Shown here in pieces: positions 35,097 to 42,943 of a stretch of DNA of 64,000 nucleotides (its first letter is position 1; each line of letters opens with the position of its first letter). A program made the position numbers and the translations under genes. The DNA is from Bradyrhizobium nitroreducens (GTDB taxonomy: Bacteria; Pseudomonadota; Alphaproteobacteria; Rhizobiales; Xanthobacteraceae), in the NCBI RefSeq assembly GCF_002776695.1, contig NZ_LFJC01000003.1:1573-65572 (forward strand). The letters are read 5' to 3'. The notes below the pieces were generated by a model. It did no database searches. It was not told the DNA's origin and was given only the letters and a program-made list of their open reading frames with translations.

Positions 35097-35187
35097 GTGC
35101 GGTAGCGCTTGGCGTTACCGCTGCCCTCCTTGGGCGTTTCCTCCCTAGACTTGGGCCGCTTGCGTCATTCGCGAGCGGCCCTTTTTT
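35097..35187 (+). ncRNA. Candidate small RNA of about 90 nt
   Basis: A 10-bp stem (GCGGTAGCGC, 35099-35108, with GCGTTACCGC, 35112-35121, one mismatch) is followed by a pyrimidine-rich stretch with CCTCC at 35125-35129 and CCTCCC at 35140-35145, then a strong terminator hairpin and T6. The CCUCC blocks are complementary to Shine-Dalgarno sequences, the layout used by several rhizobial trans-acting sRNAs that block translation. It is oriented away from hisN and into the convergent hutG-type gene. No existing family name can be assigned without a covariance search. Confidence 0.55.
35153..35187 (+). terminator. Strong intrinsic terminator
   Basis: GGGCCGCTTGCG (35153-35164) pairs with CGCGAGCGGCCC (35170-35181) at 11 of 12 positions around the loop TCATT, followed directly by TTTTTT. 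No protein gene ends upstream on the plus strand, so the terminator implies a noncoding transcript. Confidence 0.85.
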
Positions 35188-35288
35188 CTTGGGGCCGCCG
35201 CTTTCGTTTTGAAGCGCGCGGCGAAGCCAGGCGAAGGCGCGGTCGCGCTCATCGCGGGATGATCATTCTTCCAGAGAGAAGTCGGCGC

Positions 35289-36179
35289 TTATTCCGCCGC
35301 GGCCTGGAACGGGCCGAGATCGCCGAAGGGAATCGTGGTCGCCAGCACCTCGGCGAGGACGCCGAAGTCGGCCGCCACTTGCGCAAAGCGCGGGCCGCGC
35401 TCGCGCCGCCGCTCGTCCATGTAGATCGCGCGGTTGAGCTCGAGCTGCACCGCGTGCAGGCCGCTCGCGGGATTGCCGTAATGCTCGGTGATGAAGCCGC
35501 CGGCATAAGGCTTGTTGCGGCCGATCGAATAGCCGAGGCCCGTCATGGTCTCCTCGACCCTATCAGGCAGAAGCGGCGTGCAGCTCGTGCCGTAGCGGTC
35601 GCCGATCACGACGTCGGGCCGGCGCGGCTCGTCCCTGGAGACGCCGACCGAGGGCATCGAGTGGCAATCCACCAGCACCACGGTGCCGAACATCTGGTGC
35701 ACCTTGTTGATCAGCCGGCGCAGCGCGCGGTGGTAGGGCTTGTACAGCGTCTCGATCCGCCCCAGCGCGTCGTCGACCAGGATGCGCTCGCGATAGATCT
35801 CCTGACCGTCGCCGACCACGCGCGGAATGGTGCCGAGGCCGCCGGCGACCCGCATCGAGCGGGTATTGGCAAAGCTCGGCAGCCGTCCGCTGAACATGCG
35901 GGGATCCAGCTCATAGGGCTCGCGATTGACGTCGACATAGGAGCGGGGAAAGTTGACCCTGACGGTCGGAAAGCCGCGCTCGCTCAGATGGCCGATCAAC
36001 TCGTCCATGAAGGAATCTTCGGACCGCCGCAGCGTCAGCAGATCGATCCTGGAGGCGCTGAGGAATTCGTCCGGATAGATCGAGCCGGAATGGGGCGAGT
36101 TGAAGATGACCGGCGCGCGCCATTGCGCGGGCTCCACGATCTCGAAGGCTGGCGACGTCTCGCCGTCAAACCGGGTCAT
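35289..36179 (-). CDS. hutG: N-formylglutamate amidohydrolase family protein
   Basis: This encodes 296 aa. FNSPHSGSIYPDEFLSAS near residues 27-44, RVNFPRSYVDVNREPYELDPRMF, VVLVDCHSMPSVG and DVVIGDRYGTSC are the markers of the FGase family, which releases formate from N-formyl-L-glutamate as the last step of one histidine degradation route. Close relatives act on N-formyl-aspartate or are uncharacterised, so the symbol is a family call. It is not next to other hut genes here. hisN, a histidine synthesis gene, is 530 bases away on the same strand, which may be coincidence. Confidence 0.82.
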   Translation of the reverse strand: MTRFDGETSPAFEIVEPAQWRAPVIFNSPHSGSIYPDEFLSASRIDLLTLRRSEDSFMDELIGHLSERGFPTVRVNFPRSYVDVNREPYELDPRMFSGRLPSFANTRSMRVAGGLGTIPRVVGDGQEIYRERILVDDALGRIETLYKPYHRALRRLINKVHQMFGTVVLVDCHSMPSVGVSRDEPRRPDVVIGDRYGTSCTPLLPDRVEETMTGLGYSIGRNKPYAGGFITEHYGNPASGLHAVQLELNRAIYMDERRRERGPRFAQVAADFGVLAEVLATTIPFGDLGPFQAAAE

Positions 36180-36362
36180 CTTCTCAGGCTTCGTCCCTTC
36201 GCGCCGGGATACGGCAGTGGCCGGACCGCATCGATTCGGCCGATCGAGCGGCTCTTATGTGTCGTCATTGTCCGGAATCGCAACCATTCTGCCAAGCGAA
36301 AAGATGTGATGGCCGTTGGAACATGTCTTAACCGTGTGGGCAGGGAGGCGGGGATACGCCCG

Positions 36363-36387
36363 CGCGGCTCGATTGATTCGAGCCGTT
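36363..36387 (+). terminator. Hairpin with short T-run in the cpdR upstream region
   Basis: CGGCTCGA and TCGAGCCG form an 8-bp perfect stem around TTGAT, followed by TTTT. It lies in the 331-base gap 36180-36510, where no protein gene is seen. It may end a short transcript or simply insulate cpdR. Confidence 0.4.
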
Positions 36388-36424
36388 TTCCGGTTCACAA
36401 GAGGGCGGCAGCGAGAGCCGGCTC

Positions 36425-36455
36425 AGGGTAAAGATTTTCACCCCAAATTTACCCT
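36425..36455. promoter_or_regulatory. Inverted repeat AGGGTAAA-N15-TTTACCCT upstream of cpdR
   Basis: Perfect 8-base arms are separated by 15 bases, so the half-site centres lie 23 bases apart, about two helical turns. It ends 55 bases before the cpdR start codon, in the expected promoter region. It is not the CtrA motif TTAA-N7-TTAA. Confidence 0.45.
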
Positions 36456-36510
36456 CCGTCGGGCTTAGTAACCTCTGCTGATATCCTCTGGGGATGCGAC
36501 GATTCCTGCC

Positions 36511-36870
36511 ATGCCAAAGATCCTGCTCGCCGAAGACGACAACGACATGCGCCGTTTCCTGGTCAAGGCGCTGGAAAATGCCGGTTTTCAGGTCTCGTCC
36601 CATGACAACGGCATGGCCGCCTATCAGCGGCTGCGGGAAGAGCCGTTCGAGATGCTGCTCACCGACATCGTGATGCCGGAGATGGACGGCATCGAGCTCG
36701 CCCGCCGGGCCTCGGAACTCGATCCCGACATCAAGATCATGTTCATCACCGGCTTCGCCGCGGTCGCCCTGAACTCGGATTCGGACGCCCCCAAGAACGC
36801 CAAAGTGCTGTCCAAGCCTGTGCATCTGCGCGAATTGGTCAGCGAAGTGAACAAGATGCTGGCCGCCTAA
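36511..36870 (+). CDS. cpdR: CpdR-type single-domain response regulator
   Basis: This encodes 119 aa, only a receiver domain. The acidic pocket E8-D9-D10, the phospho-acceptor Asp52 in LLTDIVMPEMDGIELARRASELDPDIKIMFITGF and Lys102 in VLSKPVHLREL are complete. In Caulobacter and rhizobia, unphosphorylated CpdR delivers substrates to the ClpXP protease and so times the cell cycle; the CckA-ChpT relay phosphorylates it. The sequence MPKILLAEDDNDMRRFLVKALENAGF is characteristic. tRNA-Val follows about 75 bases downstream. Confidence 0.92.
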   Translation: MPKILLAEDDNDMRRFLVKALENAGFQVSSHDNGMAAYQRLREEPFEMLLTDIVMPEMDGIELARRASELDPDIKIMFITGFAAVALNSDSDAPKNAKVLSKPVHLRELVSEVNKMLAA

Positions 36871-36945
36871 ATCGGCCTTGTTCCGTCCTTGCGCCGGCTC
36901 CCTTGAGCCGTTATAGGGACCCCACCCGACGGAAGTGGACTTTTA

Positions 36946-37020
36946 GGGCACGTAGCTCAGCGGGAGAGCACTACCTTGACATGGTAGGGGTCACAGGTTC
37001 GATCCCTGTCGTGCCCACCA
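36946..37020 (+). tRNA. tRNA-Val (GAC)
   Basis: A 75-base cloverleaf with encoded CCA: acceptor GGGCACG/CGTGCCC, D stem GCTC/GAGC, anticodon stem CTACC/GGTAG with loop TTGACAT (anticodon GAC at 36978-36980), and T arm ACAGG-TTCGATC-CCTGT. All stems pair fully. It lies between cpdR and an accessory-looking region. Confidence 0.97.
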
Positions 37021-37073
37021 CGCTTCGCCAAAAGGCTTCGCGTGGCGCAGCCACTCCCAGAAATGGCGAAGCG
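37021..37073. repeat. Inverted repeat directly after tRNA-Val
   Basis: CGCTTCGCC at the first base after the CCA end pairs with GGCGAAGCG at 37065-37073, with an inner GGCTTCGCG. It could shape the tRNA precursor's 3' end. Further downstream GTAGCTCGCAGAGCGTAGACGG resembles another dispersed repeat. Confidence 0.55.
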
Positions 37074-37250
37074 TGTCCGGCGTAGCTCGCAGAGCGTAGA
37101 CGGACTGGTGCGGCTTGCTCGGTGCCGATACCGCGCCGAAGCCCAAAGGGCGCAGGCGGGCCGCCGCCGCGAGCTTCGGCTCGGCAAGCCAAAATCTTAC
37201 CCTGCAGTCCCGATGTGTTACGGTCGTACACCTCTCTCGCGGGGCCGCCC

Positions 37251-37739
37251 ATGAGCATATCCGTCATCGCGCAAGCCAAGATCCAGGCCCAGGTGCTGGT
37301 GCCGCTGGTCAAGGCGCTGCAGGCCGAGCTCGGCACGGCGCGCGCCAATGCGCTGGTGCGCAAGGCGCTCGGCGATCTCTATCGCGGCTTCGGCGAGGAG
37401 TTCTGGAAGGCCAGGAACCCCGGCGAGAGCGAAGCCGACCTCGGCAAGTCCGTATCATCCGCCTTCAAGGCCTACGCCCGCGACGACGCGCTCGCCTACG
37501 ACGTCATCGAGCAGTCCCATGACGCCTTCGCCTTCGACGTCAAGCGCTGTGCCTACGCCGAATTCTACCAGGCGCTCGGCGAACCGGAGCTCGGCTTCCT
37601 CCTGGTCTGCACCGCGGACTTTGCGACCGCGGAAGGTTTTGGTCCCGACATCAAGCTCACACGCACGCAGACCATCATGCAAGGCGCGCCGCATTGCGAC
37701 TTCCGCTATCGGCGCGGCACTGAAAGCGGTGGTCTTTGA
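37251..37739 (+). CDS. L-2-amino-thiazoline-4-carboxylic acid hydrolase-like protein
   Basis: This encodes 162 aa from the ATG at 37251. The helical N-terminus is followed by FDVKRCAYAEFYQALGEPELGFLLVCTADFATAEGFGPDIKLTRTQTIMQGAPHCDFRYRRG, matching the ATC-hydrolase domain whose founding member opens the thiazoline ring in cysteine production. The conserved RCAY/EF(Y), CTAD and CDFRY elements are intact. Many members of this family have other, unknown substrates. The gene stands alone after the tRNA. Confidence 0.75.
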   Translation: MSISVIAQAKIQAQVLVPLVKALQAELGTARANALVRKALGDLYRGFGEEFWKARNPGESEADLGKSVSSAFKAYARDDALAYDVIEQSHDAFAFDVKRCAYAEFYQALGEPELGFLLVCTADFATAEGFGPDIKLTRTQTIMQGAPHCDFRYRRGTESGGL

Positions 37740-38211
37740 CTTCACTTGTCGCCCATTCTCGCTCCCTTGAAAGGGGCGATGGTCTGACGCTTCACTAGTC
37801 CGGACGAGGCCTCCTGGACGCGGTCGACAACAACCATCGCGATTGCGAGCGCCACCATTCCAGGATCCAGCAAGAGCATGCACGACGTCCTGGACAAACG
37901 ACGAGCAGGCGGGGCCTTCCAGAAGATGCCCGAGCCGATCGGGTGAACGATCCGGCTCTTCGATTCCGGCAATTTTATCGTGGGCCAGGAATTTTTCCCG
38001 CGCCCATCCCATTTGGGTCATGACGGTCGCCCGCCAGCCGCGCCTTTGGTTCTGGGCCGCCTGGACTTGCTCGACGAAGCCAGGGACGCGGTCCGTGGAA
38101 TGATCAGGTCCATGGCAGTTTGCCGGGGCGAAGGCCTGGTCGTTCCTCGATTGACGAACCTCGGCGGGGCCACGCATGATCGAGGTGGATGGACGCGTTT
38201 GGGGGCCAGAG
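37740..38211. other. Gene-free region, possibly decayed coding sequence
   Basis: This 472-base stretch holds no convincing gene. On the minus strand a continuous but odd frame contains blocks such as GFVEQVQAAQNQRRGWRATVMTQMGWAREKFLAHDKIAGIEEP, and a neighbouring frame has LDPGMVALAIAMVVVDRVQEASSGLVKRQT, which together might be a frameshifted remnant. I cannot name a parent family. Confidence 0.35.
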
Positions 38212-39093
38212 ATGAGGCGTTTGACTGCCGTTTTCCTGTTGTTGGTCTGTGCCGCGTCTGCGGAAGCCGCGCCGCCATCCAGCTGCGCCGGAAAATTCAT
38301 CGGAGACTGGCGCCATTCGGGCAGCGGCAACAGAGGCACGTTGAAGCCGGATGGTGCGGCGTTGTGCAGCGAGCATCCGGCTTGCGCCCAGGGGACATGG
38401 ACCTGTTCGGGAAACGTATTGACCTACACCAACAGCTTGGGGAGCTGGAATTACACGCTCGAGCCCGATGGGCGATCGATGTCGACGAACGGCGGCGCCG
38501 CGGTTGCCGTGCGCATTGGCGCAGTCCCCGCGAGCGCCCGATCCAGGGATCTCGGCTCGGCGGCGAAGAACGTCACTGCCGATATTCTCGGGATCGACAG
38601 AACGCCCTCCGCAGCTCCCGAGGCTGGGCCACCCGCCGCGGCCAAGCCGTCCCTCAAGCCGTCCATGGACCGGACAAAGGCCGATTCCGGCGAAGGAGCC
38701 GCTCTATTCGGAGCGGGTAAAGAAGCCTTCAACAATGCGATGCGAGCATCGTACGAAAGTCGAAAGAGTTACCTTCGGACGGCCGAGCACTACTTCAAGA
38801 GGTCTGCCGAAGAGTTTCGCAAGACCGGCGATTTACAGAACGAGGCGAAAGCGAAGGAGAACATCGAGAAGATCCGAGCCGTCGATGCAAAGACGGCAGA
38901 TCATGCTCCACCGCCCGAGCGAAAGCCGAAAGCCGCCGGCGGCCAGCTGTCCAGGCAGCAATGCACCACTATGATCAGCCAGATCAACAGAACACAGGTT
39001 GCGCTCTTGCGGGATCCGGTCAAAGGCAGCGACGCTGAGCGTGAGGTGCTGAAGCAGCAGAAGGCAGAACTCGAAAAGCGCTGCAACCAATGA
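38212..39093 (+). CDS. Secreted protein of unknown function
   Basis: This encodes 293 aa from the ATG at 38212 (MRRLTAVFLLLVCAASAEAAPP), a clear signal peptide. The first mature part (CAGKFIGDWRHSGSGNRGTLKPDGAALCSEHPACAQGTWTCSGNVLTYTNSLGSWNYTLEPDG) has four Cys and alternating strands, suggesting a disulfide-bonded beta domain of lipocalin-like type. The middle is Pro/Ala-rich linker and the C-terminus is charged and helical, resembling a TPR-like or coiled segment (AEHYFKRSAEEFRKTGDLQNEAKAKENIEKIR). No family name is certain. Confidence 0.7.
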   Translation: MRRLTAVFLLLVCAASAEAAPPSSCAGKFIGDWRHSGSGNRGTLKPDGAALCSEHPACAQGTWTCSGNVLTYTNSLGSWNYTLEPDGRSMSTNGGAAVAVRIGAVPASARSRDLGSAAKNVTADILGIDRTPSAAPEAGPPAAAKPSLKPSMDRTKADSGEGAALFGAGKEAFNNAMRASYESRKSYLRTAEHYFKRSAEEFRKTGDLQNEAKAKENIEKIRAVDAKTADHAPPPERKPKAAGGQLSRQQCTTMISQINRTQVALLRDPVKGSDAEREVLKQQKAELEKRCNQ

Positions 39094-39175
39094 GGCTTGC
39101 AAGTCTGCCGACGTCGCCGCGGCGGCCAGCCTGGAACATTCCCCTCGAGGCGGTTGCCGGTGAAGGAAGCGCTTC

Positions 39176-39643
39176 TTACGCGGTCCCTGCCGCCGTCCTC
39201 AGCAGCAGCGCCTTCAGTCCGGTCGGATAGAGGCTCGGTCCGCCATCAACGTCGAGATCGGCAAGGTCGAACCAGCGCGCGACGATCTGCTCTCCATTGT
39301 CCTCGCAGAAGTCGATGCGGTCCCGGCCGGCGAAGGCGCCTTCTGGAAACGCGACCTCCGCGACGAACACCACCTCGTGGCCGGTCGATCCCTCGTGCAC
39401 GAAAATGTTCTCCAGCACGACAGGCTCGCTCGTGATGGTCACGTCGATGCCGAGCTCTTCGTTGAACTCTCGCACCAGAGCGGCCCGCCAGCTCTCGCCG
39501 AACTCGATCTCACCGCCGAGCGGGCGTACGCCCTTGATGCGCCCGGTATCGTCACGAACCTCGGCCGCCAGCAGCCGCCCGTCCCGCCACTGCAGGCCGA
39601 TTGCGACGACGCGGATGTGCGGATGAGGGCGCCATGTGGTCAT
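39176..39643 (-). CDS. NUDIX hydrolase
   Basis: This encodes 155 aa. The Nudix box G-x5-E-x7-REFNEELGI is clear in GGEIEFGESWRAALVREFNEELGI (residues about 43-66). The preceding HIRVVAIGLQWRDGRLLAAEVRDDTGRIKGVRPL and following FVAEVAFPEGAF strands complete the fold. These enzymes hydrolyse nucleoside diphosphates linked to another group; the substrate cannot be told. It is convergent with the secreted unknown gene. Confidence 0.88.
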   Translation of the reverse strand: MTTWRPHPHIRVVAIGLQWRDGRLLAAEVRDDTGRIKGVRPLGGEIEFGESWRAALVREFNEELGIDVTITSEPVVLENIFVHEGSTGHEVVFVAEVAFPEGAFAGRDRIDFCEDNGEQIVARWFDLADLDVDGGPSLYPTGLKALLLRTAAGTA

Positions 39644-39804
39644 GGGGAACCGTTATCGCGCGCGCCGCCGCCGTGCAATGCGCGGAGGCGCGTTCTGTCA
39701 GACCGGATCAGGCTTCGCAGCCTTGATCGACGACTCGCCGCCTGCCATTGTCCGGCCATCCACCACGGCGAGCTTGGTCCGATCGAGGTACAGAGTTCGC
39801 CGAA

Positions 39805-40266
39805 ATGCGTCGCTTCGCCGGATGTGAAGAGAAGGCTATCGAGATGAGCAGCGTGAACAAGCCCGGCGGCAACTACCTGCCGGTGATCATCCATGGTGGA
39901 CTCGCCTATGTCAGCGGCCAGCTGCCGCGCCGCGGCGAAGAGTTGCTGTATGCGGGCAAGGTCGGAGCAGGTGTCGATATCGCTGCCGCACAGGAAGCCG
40001 CTGCCCTTTGCGCTGATCTCTGCATTGCCGCCATCAATCACGCGACGGGCGGCGAGGACAGGATCGTCCAGGTCCTGCAGGTCGTGGGATATGTCGCTTC
40101 AGTGCCTGGATTCACCCAGCAGTCGCAAGTCATGAACGGGGCCTCGGACCGGCTGATCGAACGTCTCGGTGAGCGCGGTCGTCATACCCGCACGTCCGTC
40201 GGCGTCGCCGAGTTGCCGCGCGGGGCGCCGGTCGAGCTGAACATGATCGCTGCTGTCCGGACCTAA
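39805..40266 (+). CDS. RidA/YjgF-family protein
   Basis: This encodes 153 aa from the ATG at 39805 (MRRFAGCEEKAIEMSSVNKPGGNYLPVI); an alternative ATG at 39844 starts closer to the conserved core, and neither has a strong ribosome site. The core NYLPVIIHGGLAYVSGQLPRRGEELLYAGKVGAGVDIAAAQEAAALCADLCIAAINHATGG ... VVGYVASVPGFTQQSQVMNGASDRLIERLGERGRHTRTSVGVAELPRGAPVELNMIA is the RidA trimer fold, including the conserved Arg (HTRTSVG) and Glu near the end. Members deaminate reactive enamines or imines. Confidence 0.85.
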   Translation: MRRFAGCEEKAIEMSSVNKPGGNYLPVIIHGGLAYVSGQLPRRGEELLYAGKVGAGVDIAAAQEAAALCADLCIAAINHATGGEDRIVQVLQVVGYVASVPGFTQQSQVMNGASDRLIERLGERGRHTRTSVGVAELPRGAPVELNMIAAVRT

Positions 40267-40275
40267 CAGGCCGCC

Positions 40276-40645
40276 TTATCCAACGAGATATCTGGCAACC
40301 GCCGGTTCGTCCCACGCGATACCGTTGCCGGGCTCCTCGCTCGGCAGCGCAAAGCCGTCCTTGATCTTAAGCCGGGTTGAAAGCACGGCGTCGGCCCAAT
40401 CGACATATCCCAGCCAATGCGCGGTCGGCGTCACGCAGAGCAGCTGTGCGCTCACTTCCGAGAACAGGTGCGTCGACATCTCGATGCCGGCGGCATGGGC
40501 GAGCGCGGGGGCCCGCAGCCAGCCGGTGACGCCGCCGATGCGTTGGCTTCCGCCGCAGGCGCGGTCTGCATCGAGAAGGTCCTGTCGAACTGCTCACCGA
40601 TCTGGACCGGCATATGCAGCGCTCACCAAGGCGCTGGCAATGCGT
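40276..40645 (-). pseudogene. Decayed 3' fragment of an enolase-superfamily gene
   Basis: The last 67 codons (40276-40479) match the C-terminus of the intact gene at 41663-42754 at 59 of 67 residues, including STHLFSEVSA, LLCVTPTAHWL and PSEEPGNGIAWDE, and keep its stop. Upstream the DNA still resembles that gene (GCCGGTGACGCCGCCGATGCG, then GATCTGGACCGGC) but has lost about 35 bases and the frame. No start codon or N-terminal half remains. This is the remnant of a duplicated copy. Confidence 0.85.
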
Positions 40646-40716
40646 TGATCTTGATCAAGATGGCGGCGACGAAACGGCGCAACCTCAATCAGAAGATGCA
40701 GATGGGAGGATTGACC

Positions 40717-41577
40717 ATGCGGGCTTATCTCTTCGCATTGGCTCTCGTGTTAGCCATTCTGGGGTCGTCTTCGGCGCATGCGGGGTGCTGGCCGAGCGAG
40801 AATTTTCCGATCGTCTGCTGGCTCGACACGAAGGGCGAAGGGTGCTCGGAGCACCACGCGCTGACCAGCTACAAGGCAGTGATGTACCCGCATCCGGACC
40901 AGTCCATCTATGAGTTCGAAACCACCCATTGGTGGGACGGCCCTCCCATAACGGCCTGTCCACCGACCAAGACGGTCAAGTTTACCAGCGTTTGGAACCG
41001 CGAGACGGGCAAGGCGGAGGAAACGGCGTCCAACGGTTGGTCGTCCTGGACGCGCTACATCTATTGCACCAACAACCCATGGACCGGACAAGGCCCGCCT
41101 GCGGTGCCGGTCTGCTCCGGACCTGCCAATGACCCGAATGTGGGGCAGCCGGTGACCTCGGCGATGCTGACGCAGAGCCAGCGCGTGAATTTGCTTCAGG
41201 TCCAGGAGCCGCTCCACACGAAGTGCCTGCAGGTCGAGCCTGACCCGATGGGTTCGGAATGGCTTACGGGAAGCTCGGTCGTCCGTGTCGTCGTTTCGCA
41301 CCATGAATATCAAAAGATCGAGTGGCACTATTTCTTCCAGGAGTTCTATTCGTTCGAGGGCTGGAAGGAAGTCCCCGCGCCGAAGTCGAAGATGCCGTTG
41401 ATCTCGACGAAGAAATACACCGAGCGCCGCATCGCGACCACGACGGGGCGGTTCTGGCTCAACAAGCAGGGACGTTGGAAGATCGTCGCGGTCCCGAAGC
41501 CGACCTCGCTCGCCGCCCAGCTCATCGCGACGACCGTGACCAACGAATGCCCGGGCGCGCGATTCAATATCCAATGA
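40717..41577 (+). CDS. Secreted Cys-containing protein of unknown function
   Basis: This encodes 286 aa from the ATG at 40717, behind GGGAGGA. The signal peptide MRAYLFALALVLAILGSSSAHA precedes a mature protein with about eight cysteines spread along it (CWPSENFPIVCWLDTKGEGC, CPPTK, YCTNNPW, VCSGP, KCLQ, ECPG), suggesting several disulfides. Aromatic residues are frequent. No domain is recognised. It lies between the decayed and intact enolase-superfamily copies, on the opposite strand. Confidence 0.7.
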   Translation: MRAYLFALALVLAILGSSSAHAGCWPSENFPIVCWLDTKGEGCSEHHALTSYKAVMYPHPDQSIYEFETTHWWDGPPITACPPTKTVKFTSVWNRETGKAEETASNGWSSWTRYIYCTNNPWTGQGPPAVPVCSGPANDPNVGQPVTSAMLTQSQRVNLLQVQEPLHTKCLQVEPDPMGSEWLTGSSVVRVVVSHHEYQKIEWHYFFQEFYSFEGWKEVPAPKSKMPLISTKKYTERRIATTTGRFWLNKQGRWKIVAVPKPTSLAAQLIATTVTNECPGARFNIQ

Positions 41578-41662
41578 CGGCAGATCGACGAAAGGCCCCC
41601 TCCTGAAGCGCGTGTTCGACAGGCAATGACGAACACGCGAAGGAGCATCCACGGACTACAAT

Positions 41663-42754
41663 CTACCCGACCAGATACTTCTTCACCGCCGCCTCGTCCC
41701 ACGCGATCCCGTTGCCGGGCTCCTCGCTCGGCACGGCAAAACCGTCCTTGATCTCGAGCCGCGTTGCCAGCACGGCATCCGCCCAGTCGACATATTCCAG
41801 CCAGTGAGCCGTCGGCGTCACGCACAGCAGATGCGCGCTGACCTCCGAGAACAGATGCGTGGACATCTCGATGCCGGCGGCATGGGCGAGCGCGGCCGCG
41901 CGCAGCCAGCCGGTGACGCCGCCGATGCGTTGCACGTCGGGCATCACATAGTCGCAGGCCTCCGCGGCGAGTGCCGCCTGCATCGAGAACGCGCTGTCGA
42001 AATTCTCGCCGATCTGGACCGGCGTGCGCAGCTCGTCCGCAATGCGGGCGCAGCCGGCATAGTCGTCGTGGCGGATCGGCTCCTCGATCCAGGTGAGGCC
42101 CTCGTCGTCCAGCATCTCGCCGCGGCGGATGGCGTCGGTCACCGTCAGCGCCTGGTTGTAGTCGCACATCAGCGTGACCTCGTCGCCGACGGCCTTGCGC
42201 ACGGCGCGGACGACGGCGAGATCCTCCCGCGCATCGGGACGGCCGACGCGGATCTTGGCGGCCCCGAATCCTTCGGCCAGCAGCTTGTGCGCCTCGTCGA
42301 CCGCGGCACCCGCCGGCATGATGCCGAGCCCCTTCGAATTGTAGGCCTTGACCGGCTTCGGCGCGCCGCCGAGCAGCCGCGCCAGCGGCAGGCCGCGTGC
42401 TCGGGCGAGCGCGTCCCATGCGGCCATGTCGATGCCGGATTGCGCCAGCCGCTGCAGGCCGGCGAGGCCGAGCAGCGTGAAGCGCTGGGTCAGCTTGCGC
42501 TCGATCTCGAACGGCAACAGCTCGTCGCCGGCGACGAGCTCTGACATTTCCGTGACCATCGCCGTCAGCGGCTTCAGGGCCGACGGCGTGATCGAGAACA
42601 GATAGGCGTGCCCGACCGCGCCCTGGTCGGTTTCGCAGTCGATCAGCACCAGCGGCGCCTTCGCCACGGCCCCGGTCGAGGTCTTGAGCGGCAGGTTCAT
42701 CGGCACGATCACGGGGCGCGCGTTGAAGCGTTTGATGCGGATGGTCTCGGTCAT
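41663..42754 (-). CDS. Mandelate racemase/muconate-lactonizing enzyme family protein
   Basis: This encodes 363 aa. The enolase-superfamily catalytic set is complete: KxR at Lys167/Arg169 (AAKIRVGR), metal ligands Asp198 (CDYN), Glu224 (IEEP) and Glu250 (GENF), and a His300 (STHLF) typical of the mandelate racemase subgroup that uses Lys and His as opposing bases. The N-terminal capping domain is also present. The reaction starts with proton abstraction next to a carboxylate; the acid sugar or aromatic substrate is unknown. It is divergent from the cyclase gene. Confidence 0.9.
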   Translation of the reverse strand: MTETIRIKRFNARPVIVPMNLPLKTSTGAVAKAPLVLIDCETDQGAVGHAYLFSITPSALKPLTAMVTEMSELVAGDELLPFEIERKLTQRFTLLGLAGLQRLAQSGIDMAAWDALARARGLPLARLLGGAPKPVKAYNSKGLGIMPAGAAVDEAHKLLAEGFGAAKIRVGRPDAREDLAVVRAVRKAVGDEVTLMCDYNQALTVTDAIRRGEMLDDEGLTWIEEPIRHDDYAGCARIADELRTPVQIGENFDSAFSMQAALAAEACDYVMPDVQRIGGVTGWLRAAALAHAAGIEMSTHLFSEVSAHLLCVTPTAHWLEYVDWADAVLATRLEIKDGFAVPSEEPGNGIAWDEAAVKKYLVG

Positions 42755-42943
42755 GGCGCAGGCTCCGGATGATCAACGGTGGTTGATGCCGATCTTAGAC
42801 ATTCGTGATGAAACGGAAAGGCGCCTGGTCCGACCACCATAAAATGGGGTTGCGCGAACCGGCGTTTTCTGGGTTCTGTGCTGCCGCATTCCCTCACAAA
42901 TGACGGGCGTTTGCGACAAAATCGCACACGACGGAGCCACAGC

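Noticed and set aside
35027..35212. Short hydrophobic plus-strand frame over the small RNA candidate
   Set aside because: It spans the terminator stem and T-run, has no ribosome site and reads Cys/Gly-rich nonsense.
36946..37020. tRNA-Val as an attachment site of an integrated element
   Set aside because: No integrase gene and no repeated copy of the tRNA 3' end are visible in the window.
37455..38339. Minus-strand 294-codon frame opposite the ATC-hydrolase-like gene
   Set aside because: Its ends are antisense to two better-supported genes and its middle matches no family I know; I kept only the note of a possible remnant.
40417..40716. N-terminal extension of the secreted Cys-containing protein by 100 codons
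   Set aside because: The upstream frame overlaps the decayed enolase copy and lacks coding character; GGGAGGA and a clean signal peptide fix the start at 40717.
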